From Chaenocephalus aceratus (lineage: Eukaryota > Chordata > Actinopteri > Perciformes > Channichthyidae), in contig CM043785.1 in assembly GCA_023974075.1 (NCBI GenBank), positions 25,135,859 to 25,199,858 of the forward strand: a stretch of DNA of 64,000 nt, written 5' to 3'. A program made the translations under genes and the position numbers. The notes below the pieces were generated by a model. It saw nothing but the letters and a program-made list of their open reading frames with translations. It did not search any database and was not told where the DNA came from. Numbering within the stretch: the stretch's first letter is position 1; every line of letters starts with the position of its first letter. Shown here in pieces: positions 1 through 10,890 of the stretch.

Positions 1-1399
1 AAAATCCCTCTACTGTTGTGACAACTCTCACGAGTGTGGCAGTTTCCTACAGTATGATCACTGCTTATAGACAGATGCGATGGGAACCTAATCCTCTCTT
101 TGTGCTTTGCGCCATTTGTCTGCAGCGAACTCTCTGCAATAGGGTCAAAAGAGAGGTCCCCTAGTGATGCAGCAAACTGCACTCGTAGAGAAGACACAAA
201 CAGTAAAAGTGTAAACGACTTGGGAATAAATCAATAAATACCACAAACTTAAATAAAACATTTTATTTTCCAGGAATGTAATCCCCATACTGTAAATCCT
301 GTAATCTAAAGGAAGAGGACTGACTTAAAATGGTTGTCTTGTGTATGTCAATCACTGATTGAGAGATCATGTGTGTGGTTCAAACTGAAAAACGGAGGGT
401 TGAAATATGAAGCTATCGGAACCTGTAAGCACTCAGTTTCCCAGTAAAGCTACTAGGCTCCGAGGCTGCATTCAAACCAACAATAGCACTGCGTTAAAGA
501 TATGCAGCCTCATTCATGTCAGTGAGACCAATATGTTGGTCCAGTAGTCCCAGTCTTAGTGGAATACTTTGCAACAAGTACTATCAAAATCTTCAATTTA
601 TTTCTCAGTTGTCTAAACAGAGAATAAAAAAGGTTCCGACATGAAAACTTTCCAAGGTTAAATGCGGCCACATACTATATGAAGTATTTTATTGTCTTGA
701 AACCTTGACACTTATAAATGTGTAATTCAAACTGAACTCCATTTTTCATATTTCATCTTCTCTTATAGCACATATAGCTTCATGCTTGCATTTGTTTTCA
801 TTCGTTTTTGGTCAAATTTGGTCTATAATAACTCTTCTCTTTGACTATTCCTGGTCTGGGTCCAAAACAAAACTCAAAACAGAGAACAGAGCTAGACAAT
901 TATTTTGGAAAAATAAAACAAAAGTTGTATAAGATTGATGTGCTGTGATCTGAGCAGACGAAAAGGAGGAAATATAGTACATCGCAAACCCATACACAGA
1001 ACATCAATGCAATATATGAGAACATTCATTTGCAGTATATCACATTGAAAGTGCTGCATCTGTGGTATTTAGGATGCCTTTGTGCTGTAGGAAGTCTTGT
1101 CATTCTTCATTTAATGCAAAACATGAACAGTAGCTCTTATTTCTTAGGGTTTACATATCATCCTTAAAATGAATCAAGGCAACTCAGGTCAAACCACAGA
1201 AAGCATTCAGGTTGCTTTGCAGTAATAACATTCAGTTTCCAGAACCCTGAAAACAGTTTGGAGTACCCTTTATCAATCTCACAAAGATCTGTTTGTACTC
1301 CCAGTGCATTACCAACAATGTATCAGCCTGTAACCTAGGAAATACATGCATGTGACAAGGCACAACCAAAAATACACTAAATCATTTCAAATCTGAAGC

Positions 1400-1478
<79 letters not shown>

Positions 1479-2865
1479 TAGTAGTAGTCGATAACTAACA
1501 GGCATCCTGAAGACCATCTTTTGTAATCATTTCTCTGTTAGGTCATCACTATTTACCAAGTTACATGAAGTTAACTTGTCAACTATGCATTTTTAATAGC
1601 ACTGAACCTTCAACTGCCCAGATAGATACGGGATTATTTGTTATATTAACTATGAGCAGGCTGAATTCAGAGTGACCCATTAAAGATGTAATACATTGTT
1701 AATATAGACTGTTGCAATACAGAACATCATTTGTATGTCGCTCTTGTTGGGCTTGTAATCCTAACATGGAGATAAACATAATGTAACAGTGAAAATTGGC
1801 CTTTTCCATTTCACTATATGCATTAAACAATATTTGTTTTGCTTTTTCAAACAATTAAATCCGTATCACAAATGAACAAAAGTAGTCTAAGATGTTCATG
1901 AAAATGTTCACTTAAGTTGGCAGACTGCTACTATTGAAGTTGAATGTCTTCAACACTGCCTGCTTATGTGCCCATGTGCATGTCTATCAGTTTTGACTAC
2001 TGATGTTGCATATCAATTGTTGCTTCCTAAAGCCTGTGACATAGCTTCAGTAAGTGCCATAAAAACATGATAAAACTAAAAGAACATATAATAACTTGAC
2101 ATAAGTATTTACTGAGGTCAATCAAGAAAGAAAGACTGTATCAATGTAAACACTAGAGGGTGCTGTTGGACACTTTCCCCCCTTCATGCACTGAACATCC
2201 CCAGATAATAACTTATGTGGAATGATTTATAGCCTTTAAGACTACACAAATCAGAGCTACAGTCTAGCCACGGCATGAATTCAAATGTTCTCATTATGAT
2301 CTGAATGTGCCCCTTGCTCACCGTTTACTCTGTCAGCTGTAGTGAATCCTGGCCAGTATATTCATATAAAAAAACCTTCTGCCGTATCAAAGAAAAGCAT
2401 GTACAGTATGTCGATGAAAGCAAGTGAGAAAACAATATTTCTATGCTTTTTGAGTTGCTGTTAATAAAATAAAACGTTCTTTCTCAATACCAAAACCAGA
2501 GAAAGAAAAAAGAAAGAAAGCTTTGTTCTTAACTCTGAATTGAATCATATTTTTGCATTTCCCCTAACAAAGTAATCAATAAATAGAAGAAGTACAGACT
2601 CTGCATTACTTGTATCATAATTGTTGTTATCAGCTATGATAACAAGGTTTGCTCCGCACCGGTCCCAAGCATCTGTTCATGTGAAGGTAGTCTCATGATC
2701 TATAAATACCCATCCCGCTCATCTCCCTGTCGGGATCTGTGTCTCACTCAGCTGGACATTTTCATATAAATACACCTTTCTTTATCTTGTTATTCCTAAA
2801 CTCACCTTTTTCTCTCTGTCCCTATCCTCTTATTTGTCCTCTTCGCTCTCACACACTCCTGATGT
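1..2865. other. Non-coding stretch downstream of cntf
   Basis: No coding exon is recognisable on either strand. The stretch is AT-rich and holds one trinucleotide array, listed separately. The part just below 2866 should contain the cntf 3' UTR, which runs leftward. Several AATAAA-type signals lie on the minus strand (for example near 259, 598 and 684), but none can be chosen from sequence alone. Confidence 0.5.
1399..1489. repeat. (TAG)n trinucleotide microsatellite
   Basis: A run of TAG/AGT units is broken twice by a lost base (reading TATAG) near 1431 and 1479. It is the only long trinucleotide array in the window; nearly all others are CA/GT. Confidence 0.95.
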
Positions 2866-5494
2866 CTATCTCCGAGTGCTTCTTGTGGTCCTGACTCTCG
2901 AGGTCCTCACTCGCTCCTTGGCTATCACCGAGGGCAGGGCGTCCAAGGTGGTGATGGCGGTCTTGGTCCAGTAGTCCACCTCTTTGAAGATCCGGTACAC
3001 CCAAAGCTTCAGCTCAAACAGCGCAGTGGGACCGTCTAACTGCCAACACAATGGGGGAGACATCACAAAGCTCTGCCTTAGTTTTTCTCTCACTCTCTCC
3101 ATCACCACCAGTGGACATCAGCACCTACCTCTAATCCCTCCAAGCTGGGCGTCAGGAGTGCCGCGCCACCACCAGCAGTTTTGAGAAGTTCTCCGGTGCA
3201 GATCAAGAGATACGACAACCTGTCCTTCACCATCTTCCTCTGGGTCTCATAGTCACCCTTCTTCCCGCCGCCCAGCTCCTCCTCCTCTCTGGCGATGGCT
3301 CTCTCCAGCAGGCTGCGGCACTGCATCAGAGCTGAGTGGAGACGCCAGAGCTTGTCCCTGGTGTCCAGCTGCGAGGAAGGAGGAGCGACGGACACCAAGC
3401 GACCATCAACCAAAACATCAGCAGTGAAACTTTCCTTCTCTCTCTAGGGGGGAGAAAGACAACAGGGTGGGGGGAAATTAAAAACAGAAGAGAGATTTTT
3501 GGCAGCGATAGATACTGTAAAAGGGAAGAAAAGAGGGAGTTAGGAAGTCAAGTGCATAAGTGGAAGATTGAATAAGTACTAACATCACACTGATGTCATT
3601 TTTGACAGCCCTTTGGAAGAAATATTGAGCATAATTGTTTAGGAGGAAACAGGGATTTACTTCTGATGCAATAGTAGGAATTCATCCAGCCTAAATCTTT
3701 TTGCCTCAAGGACAATATAGCAAACTCAGGAAAGCATGTTTCTTTAACAATGAGTGTATGCTCTGCCCAGTTCCAAGTATATCATTAAGTCAGAAGTAAA
3801 CGTTTTAAACAAGGTGCAAGTTAAAAATAACACTGAGGCAAAGAAAAAAACAGATCTGCCTGTAAAAGTCATCATCTTAATTACAACATCTTCAAAAACA
3901 CATTAAAGGGCTTGTTCAACATTTTGGGAAATACACATTTGATGGGAGTGGTATCAATCTTTTTATCTCTCTCTGCAAGTAGGCAAATAGACTTTTGCAA
4001 AAATACCAAACCATTCACTTTACTTAATAAAATAATAATAATAATAACTTGAAATTATATAGCGCCTTTCATAACCTCAAGGTGGCTTTACAAAGAAACA
4101 TACAAGGACAAGACATAGAGCTGCAATGGTTAGTCAACCAGTTTAATAATCGATGAATAATGTAATTCTTTTAAGCAATAATGTCAGACAATAATGCGTA
4201 TATTACTTTTTACAGCATATTAATTTCCATTTGGGTTTTGAACTAACTAAACAAGATTTTAAAGACTTTAAGAAAATGGGACAAAATTGTTTTAACTATT
4301 TTCTGAAATGTACGGTCCATCCACATTTGACAGACAGCATATAACAAGATAGCGTTGCTGCTCTCAGAGCTTACTTATGATCGGGCTGATTATGTTGACT
4401 AGCCACTTCTCAGAGATGACTGTAGCTGGCATCGACTCTGGTACTTAAGTGAGTTGTGAATCCCAGAGGCCTCCTTGAGACATTTTACTGAGGCGCTAAT
4501 GTTGAACCCTGCTTGCAAGTTAGTACCAGTGTGACAGATTGGCCTAATGTGACCTGTGCGCTTCGAGAGTCTGGGGAATGTTTTACTGCTTCTGTGTTAA
4601 TGTTGACTGCTCAGACTGAAGAGGCAATGTGATGAGGGCAGTTATGGATACCCCAGGAAGAAATACTGTAGTAAGAGACAATATTGTATAGATCACTGTA
4701 AATTATGGTGATCAGGTAAATTATTTAGGGTAGGACAATGGGATGTCTCAAAAGTGTGTTTCCCCCCCCCAATGAATAGATAGATAGACAGCTGCAATGG
4801 ATTAATGTGCCAAAAACTGCAATTTATCACAGCCAAAGAGAGAAACCACAGAAGAGAAATGTACATAAATGATTGTATGACATGCTAAGACTTATCAAAT
4901 CATGTCACGATGGATTCACTGGAATGCATCTGTTGCTGGAGTTTAAGGGGGGGCCCGTCTTTTACATCAAAACTATGCCTGTAATGTCAGTGATGCAAAC
5001 TGAGAATGAAAGAAGAAATTGAAGATAGATTAAAGAAAGGTCAAATCTTTGGAATGAAGTTATATGCCAGGCCGCTCCCTAGCTCCAAGCAACACTCATA
5101 AATAAAAGGATGAGGAAACCAGGAAGTTTTAAAAACCCATAGTTCTCACACCTACAGTATAGTCAAAGAGACGCACAAGATAAAGGCTTCATGCCCAGGC
5201 ATGGATGAGTTTGTGCCATAAAAATACCCACCTCTGTCATTCCTACCGAGTTAAGCCCCCTCCACTCTTCATTCTTACCCCCTGCTGTCCAACATTATTT
5301 GTCTTTCACACACACATCCACAAACTCCCTTCCTCTTATCTAGTTTTTTCATGCATCCTTTTTAATCATTCTTTATCCATATACTTCTCCAAAAACAGTC
5401 AAATGCACACAAAAAGTAACAGGCACACTTGTCAGGACACACACAGAACATAGGCCTATATTAATTTTCCATTTAACATTGGCCTACTTCTTTC

Positions 5495-5550
<56 letters not shown>

Positions 5551-5708
5551 GTATAGGCAATGGAAACTTAGGGCTCCTCTCTACTCACAAAAAGTTCCAG
5601 TAAGATGGAGCACTCATATCGCAGCTGCTCGGCTATACTGGCGGCCCGGGCCACGGTGCTCCTGCTCACATCCGGCCCGGTCATACCTCTCGTCCTTCTG
5701 GCTGCCAT
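2866..5708 (-). CDS. cntf: Ciliary neurotrophic factor (IL-6 family cytokine), complete
   Basis: Helical cytokine of the IL-6/LIF/CNTF family. In mammals it signals through CNTFR-alpha, LIFR and gp130 to support neurons and glia. Three minus-strand coding exons fit: 5589-5708 (MAARRTRGMTGP...LLELF), 3129-3443 (REKESFTADVLVDGRLVSV...LTPSLEGLE) and 2866-3039 (LDGPTALFELKLWVYRIFKE, then an Arg-rich end). Donors (GTGAGT, GTAGGT) and acceptors (CTAG, GCAG) join in phase 0 with no frame break. The product is 202 residues, close to mammalian CNTF (about 200). There is no signal peptide, as in mammalian CNTF, which leaves cells without the classical secretory route. The fish-type LDTRDKLWRLHSAL and FELKLWVYRIFKE segments decide the assignment from memory of the family. 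It lies downstream of zfp91 in the same orientation, as in humans. A related IL-6-family cytokine (clcf1, ctf1) is less likely. Confidence 0.92.
4026..4094 (-). repeat. LINE-like 3' tail (L2/RTE type)
   Basis: On the minus strand the segment reads as a typical fish LINE 3' end: TTTGTAAAGCCACCTTGAGG, then GGCGCTATATAATTTCAAG and a (TTA)n tail. No ORF sequence of the element remains. Confidence 0.6.
5498..5550. repeat. (CA)n microsatellite in cntf intron 1
   Basis: An uninterrupted CA run about 38 bp inside the intron from the exon 1 donor. On the transcribed strand it is a (GU)n tract close to the 5' splice site. Confidence 0.95.
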
Positions 5709-7257
5709 GGGACCTCCAGCTGCCTCTACCCGGTAGACTCAACAAACGCAGACTTGTAGCAGGAAAGCAACAGGCTCCGTATTATACGCCCACGTACGCC
5801 TGCCTCATTCCCGGTCACCGTCACGCTCTCCGGTCAGTGCCGCGTTCATTAAGAACCAGAGCCAATTCACAGCTCCTCTTAGCTTTCGGTAAAACGAGTT
5901 TCCAAGTTTGTGTGCTCACTGTTTGTTACTTATGTTACAGAGATCGCGGCCAACTCTCCGCCCTTTCCTCCGGGAACCTGATGCCAGGCAGGAGGAATTT
6001 AACGGGACGAGCGGGGGCGGAGAGCCGCGGAGGGGGGGGAACCCATTCACTTATTCATGAGAAGCGTATCTGATTGACCGGTAGCCACATTTAGGAAGGA
6101 AGGATAGGCTACGCCGCTTATTGCTTGGACCATCTTTGTTCGCTATGGGAAAAAGTATTACAAGATCACAGCAAGTCCCTATAATTATTAGAAATAACGT
6201 TGCTGTCATTTATTTTTTATTTTGAAGAAGGCTACTTCTACCTAGGCTACTTGAGTAAGATTACACTGTTTTGTGTTGTGTGTGCTTCAGTTTATAAAAT
6301 ATGATTTTTAATCTTAACAAAAGTGTATACGCACAATAGCAAGTGTATTCTGCAAAAGGGACTCACTCACTTCGCGTACTGACTAAGACAAATAATGTGT
6401 ATTATCTATGAAGTACTTCAGTATTTTCATTCAAGGTAGATCCGGAATACTGGTTCAACAACTGGTCTTACATATATTCACTTTTTTGTATTTAAAAAAG
6501 CTTCAGCTAAATGTAATAATAGGCTACTTAATAAATGTATACTCTGTTTTTCTTTAGCATTTATGAGTCTATAACATTACGAATAATATTTAGGAATACA
6601 AAATCCCTCTTTGCAATGTTTACCAGCCATTTTAGTAATTCAACTGGAAACTATACAATATTGATAACATGAAACATTGTATTGTTCATTGTTAAGGGTT
6701 ATTGTTAAAGCTTTTCTCATTGAACCCAATATGAGAAAGAACTGTTGAATGTCATATGGGCCTGTTTTACTCTTTTTACCAACAGTGGGGTGTGTTCAAA
6801 TGAAGCCTCATGAGATGAACCCTTTTGCGAACCTTCATCTCGCCATAGGACACTCAGAATCTCTCAAAACATGAAAACTCACAAATATAATAAAGGAAAT
6901 GAAAACATAAAAAGTCCTGTACCTTTGTGTGTTTCTTTCTCAGAGCAGCACTCAGAACATCGATGTCCCCATTCACAAATCGTTTTTAAATGTGCTCTAC
7001 AAATAACATTTGATTTGATTTGATTTTGATTTGACACAAAAAAGGTTGTTATGTTAGGCTACTTGTTATTTACATTTTTTTTGCAAAACATTTTTTAATT
7101 CAATATTTGTTCTATATATCTATCTAATATATGTTATATATAAAATGTTTTAAAAAACAATTAATTTAATTCTTATTTTGTATCAGTTTTAGTAAAACTT
7201 TTTTGTTCATATAACATTTCGTTAATAGTTGGGCTTTCAATGTTTAAAACACATTTG
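5709..7257. other. Upstream flank of cntf
   Basis: Sequence at 5709-6060 is richer in CpG than its surroundings and probably includes the cntf promoter and 5' UTR; no TATA box was identified. From 6100 the DNA is AT-rich, with only a LINE-type tail (6984-7036) recognised. Confidence 0.45.
6984..7036 (+). repeat. LINE-like 3' tail with (TTTGATT)n end
   Basis: TTTAAATGTGCTCTACAAAT is followed by repeated TTTGATT units. This is the usual end of truncated L2/CR1-type LINE copies in fish. No coding remnant is attached. Confidence 0.55.
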
Positions 7258-7338
7258 TGGTCCAGAGGTCTAAATATTGGTTTTTCATGCAGGTGTTTGA
7301 GGTTCAACGCCCAATGGACGGACAACTTGTTGTCTAGA

Positions 7339-9040
7339 CTCTATGCCAGGGGTCGGCAACAGGCGGACCGCGGTCCGGATCCGGACCCAGACGCCGACCT
7401 ATACGGACCCGAGCTATAATCAATACATTAATAGGGGATTTTTCGGCGCCTCCCGCTTTTTTAACGCTGATTTGGGTGACTTGTGTAATTCGTGGAGAAC
7501 CGAAGAGTTTTAGTTTTGGGGGAGGGGGGGGGAGTCCGTCCGTCTTCTCACTTCACAAAAGAAGAAGAAATATAGACCGCAAAAATAATTAAACAAGCGA
7601 GTACCTGTTTTTCCTGACCAAGGACAGGTTCCTTGAACACAACACGAGCGTAACGTCTTCCGTGTCTTCACGTGGTATATGTCTCGTCTGAAAGGAGTGC
7701 TGAGCACCGGAACGCCGCTTCAGCACTTAAAATATTGCATATAAGGATAATAATCCATAAAGAGCCGTACACATGCCGCAGTGTTTGCGTGGCTGTGTCT
7801 TTAGTTGTAAGCACAGTGGCGATCTGTTGTTATTAGCATCTGGTTAGCTAGCTATGCTAACGAATTTAAAGAGCTTTTCTACAACTAGGTGGAAGAGAGC
7901 TCTCTCCTGAGAGGCTCAAATATCCTCAGCTCAGTAAGGTTAAGGCACACCTTGATATGATCATTATAGTTATTAATGAGACTAAATGAAAAACTGGTAT
8001 AAAATATATATGACAGTAACAAAAAAGTTGTTAAAAATAACAAGAATAGAGTTTAAAAGGGGAGTGATTTGTAAAATATCCAAAAAGAAAAATATGTTCT
8101 GTTTCATATGGAAGTCTTAATGTTGCTCTCAAAGTGTACCAGATTGATGCTTTTAACTTCAATATTTTAAGCAAAGGTTGAGTTCAATAATTTGTACGAC
8201 CCTCGGAGGATGTTGTAAAAATTGAAAGGAAAAAGGTTCCCCACCCCTGCTGTAAATAATAATAAAAACCCTTGATTTTTAACTTAAAGGTGGGGTAGGT
8301 AAGTTTCAGAAACCGACTCGAGATACACTTTTTGTTATATTCCATGGAATGCTCTTAACATCCCGATAGCAATGAATAGCTTAAGTGCTTTGACAAAAAA
8401 ATCATCATCTGTAGAAGCCGTAATACTGTATAAAGTACAACTTGACTCCATGTCAGCCCAGATTTACAAACTCCTGGCAGGACAAGCTCAAGCTCAATTC
8501 TCACACGGAATTTAAAAAAAGTGAGTGAGGGACTGCAATATAAGAGGGAAAGAAAGAGAAACTTTGAAACTGTTCAATTGTTGTGATGTGTAAAGACTGA
8601 TATTGTTCTATAATCGGCTGAAACTGTTTAGTCATGATGTGAAACGATTAACAAAGAAAAAGGGACACTCAAGCTGCTGCTACACTTTATTTTATTTATC
8701 TAAAATTAAGCACTTTTAAGATGCACATATTTTCAAAAGCTATTTTATTTATTTTCTCTATTTTATTTGTAAATGCAGCCCGAGAGGAACATTACACATA
8801 TCCACAGTATTTAATGTTAATTGACAATGAATATTGTTGTTTTTTTAATTGTACTTTCTTTATTTGATTGGCAGTCAGCTGTTGATAACATGCAGACGTT
8901 GATAAAGCTACAGGTCACTTCAATATATATCACACTAATTCATGAAGCAACTTAGACATTTTGATGTTCCGGACCTTTGCATGGGGACATTTCTCTAACT
9001 GGACCTCGTTGAATTTTAGTTGAAGACCCCTGCTCTATGC
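7339..9040. mobile_element. hAT-type DNA transposon, 1,686 bp, with perfect 8-bp target duplication
   Basis: The element runs from 7347 (CAGGGGTCGGCAAC) to 9032 (GTTGAAGACCCCTG). The two ends are inverted and match at 12 of 14 positions. The octamer CTCTATGC flanks it directly at 7339-7346 and 9033-9040, as expected for hAT insertion. No transposase ORF survives, so it is non-autonomous or decayed. A fragment of an unrelated TTAA-type element (8284 to about 8456) and a second hAT-like end (GTTCCCCACCCCTG near 8237-8250) lie inside, so it is composite. Confidence 0.85.
8284..8456. mobile_element. Partial TTAA-type element nested in the hAT element
   Basis: It begins TTAAAGGTGGGGTAGGTAAG and stays closely similar, in reverse complement, to the right half of the complete element at 49857-50220. 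Shared stretches include GAATGCTCTTAACATCCCGA and TAGAAGCCGTAATACTGTA. The other terminus is not found, so this copy is truncated. Confidence 0.75.
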
Positions 9041-9053
9041 TATGCTGATGTTT

Positions 9054-9573
9054 ACCCTCCTGTTGTGTTCGTTTCTCCCCCCTCCTTACTTTGGTGTTCG
9101 CGGTCAAATTCTATTCCTGCGTGGGCGCGGAGCTCACCCTCATCTCAAGGTCCAAACCGATGTCCTGCTCTGAATAACCCTTTGTCTTCAGTGTCTGCAC
9201 CTGGCCTTGCTTCTTTCTATTGCAAGCTAAAACTTTATTGCTTTGACTTTTCCCTTCGTTCCTATCCAACCCATCAAAACTTGGGATTGGTGATGTTGTC
9301 TATTTATTCCAAAGTCATAGAAACATCTCATGAGTACAATAAGCAAATAATGTTAATAAGAATCAGTCTTATAATGTTATATAAAAATAGACTCCACAGT
9401 TTCAAAGTTGACTAGATCATCCAAAATGCAATGAAAGTGGTGATCAGCAATTGTATATGTTCAAATGTATACTGTGAAGGATATCATAAAGCCTTAATGC
9501 AATCAAAAAAAGTAATGATTGATGAAAGTAGTACATCGGTCAGATTTGACCCGAACACAACAGGAGGGTTACA
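9054..9573. mobile_element. Inverted-repeat DNA element with TTA target duplication
   Basis: The ends are exact inverted repeats: CCCTCCTGTTGTGTTCG at 9057-9073 and its reverse complement at 9554-9570. A looser second block (GGTCAAATTC and AGATTTGACC) lies further in. TTA flanks both sides, matching the 3-bp duplications of PIF/Harbinger-type elements, although the superfamily is not proven. It starts 14 bp after the target duplication of the preceding hAT element. No transposase is seen. Confidence 0.75.
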
Positions 9574-9798
9574 TCTGAAGAAATTGTCCCCACCTCTTTT
9601 TCTAACAAAGTGTATGAAGTTAAATGCAGGGCAATACAGCAAAGATAAGACTGAGGCCTGCAATAGCTTTACATGTGAATTGAAATAAAGAAACGTAAAA
9701 AAACTGGCAACATAACTCTCTGGGGAAATCTCAACCTGGACTTTGTCAATACACTGACTTATTAATAATAAATTAATAATGGGTTTGTAGATGCAGTA

Positions 9799-9812
9799 CC
9801 GCGCCTGCGCAG
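9799..9812. promoter_or_regulatory. NRF1-like palindromic motif upstream of the CCCH gene
   Basis: CCGCGCCTGCGCAG fits the NRF1 consensus (GCGC-N2-GCGC type). It lies about 260 bp before the start codon in the only locally GC-rich segment, as expected for a TATA-less housekeeping promoter. Function is inferred from position and motif only. Confidence 0.45.
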
Positions 9813-10073
9813 AAGGTGTCAGTGTAGGCACTGGCAGCCGGAATGTAAACACCGAGCAGCGGCTAAATGACCGCAGCTAACGTCAGACCCTGAAACTGCA
9901 TCTTTAATATGAAGAGGAAACAGGAATGATAAACTATTTCCACGCTGTAGAGTTTTTGGTTGATTCAGCCGTTTATTGTGAGATTCTAGCTATCCAGCAA
10001 CAGTATTAGCGTGCTTACATTTTGAGACCAAGCTATCCAGCTAGCTAGCTTAGCCTCGGTTGATCGTTAAGTC

Positions 10074-10890
10074 ATGAACTCTCTGGTTGGCTACGGAGTG
10101 TCCTCGGAGTCTGACAGCGAGGGAGAGGAGGACGTAAACAACGGTGCAGTAGGGTAAGTGTTTACTTACTTTACACATAATGTCAGACACTTGCTAGCTT
10201 TTTGTTAACGCCTCTGTCTGTCTCTGCTGCACATTTTTAAATCCTGAAGGTCCGTAAAGAAGCTGTGTGATGAAGCATCCAGTGGCAGAAAAACCCGCAA
10301 CTTCATGCTGGAGTCTGGTTCAGCTTCCAGTGAATCAGAACCAGAGGAAGACTATCCTTCTTCATCACCACAACCCCAGAAACCTGCACCTCCTCCAGCC
10401 TGCCATCCCACCCTGCCTGCTCCTTCCCTGGACTCCATCACCTCCAATAAGTTCCCTCCTCCTTCTCTGCACACCTGCTCTGGTAGCAGTGTGTTCACCA
10501 ACCCTTTCAAAGCTCAGGCCGACCAGAAACTCAGCGCCTTGCAGAAACATGTCCCCCTCACAATGCAGGCCAAACCCTCCCAGATAGGAGGCAAAAGGAT
10601 GTGTGTGGCATACAGGAAAAATGGAAGGTGCCGGTTTGGGATCAAATGCAAGTTTGCTCATGACAGTGACCTCCAGTCTTTCACTGATTTACCTGTGAGT
10701 GAAGACACGCCGGATCAAGAAGAGGCCCTCGCAAGTGGCTCAGGATCCCAGAAGGAGACAAAAGAGGAAGAGTCAGCAGGCCAGCAGGGGAAGAAGGAGG
10801 GTTGGACTGAGCAACACCTTGATTCCTCCTAAACGAGCTATGAAGCAGTACGCCATACAGAGGAGCAAAGAGCAGCTCCATATGTCCTGA
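10074..10890 (+). CDS. Small protein with a single CCCH zinc finger; frame break near the C-terminus
   Basis: Two exons: 10074-10153 (MNSLVGYGVSSESDSEGEED...) with donor GTAAGT, and 10250-10890 after acceptor TGAAG, joining in phase 2. An acidic, Ser-rich N-terminus and a Pro-rich stretch precede one CCCH finger, C145-X8-C154-X5-C160-X3-H164 (MCVAYRKNGRCRFGIKCKFA). CCCH fingers usually bind RNA or act in RNA processing, so a nuclear RNA role is possible but unproven. As written the frame stops at 10830-10832. One frame over, a conserved-looking basic tail (VGLSNTLIPPKRAMKQYAIQ) runs to a stop at 10888-10890, so one extra base near 10795-10802 (GAAGAAGGAGGG) is likely; without it the product is 239 residues. 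It is convergent with zfp91. I do not recognise a named human orthologue. Confidence 0.8.

Larger units (their letters stand above)
3444..5588 (-). other. cntf intron 1
   Basis: A 2.1-kb intron between a GTGAGT donor and a CTAG acceptor. It holds a LINE-type 3' tail (4026-4094) and a (CA)n array (5498-5550). Nothing else is recognisable. Confidence 0.8.

Noticed and set aside
7251..7322. tRNA-like segment with matches to A box (TGGTCCAGAGG) and B box (GGTTCAACGCC)
   Set aside because: The T-stem pairs at only about three of five positions and no acceptor or anticodon stem forms. It may be a decayed tRNA-derived SINE head or chance.
8237..8250. Independent complete hAT element ending here
   Set aside because: The matching left end would have to be 7347, but the flanking octamer pairs with 9033-9040 instead; kept only as an internal feature.
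10365..10661. Minus-strand ORF opposite the CCCH gene
   Set aside because: The plus strand encodes the spliced CCCH protein; the antisense frame shows no domain and has no splice or start support.
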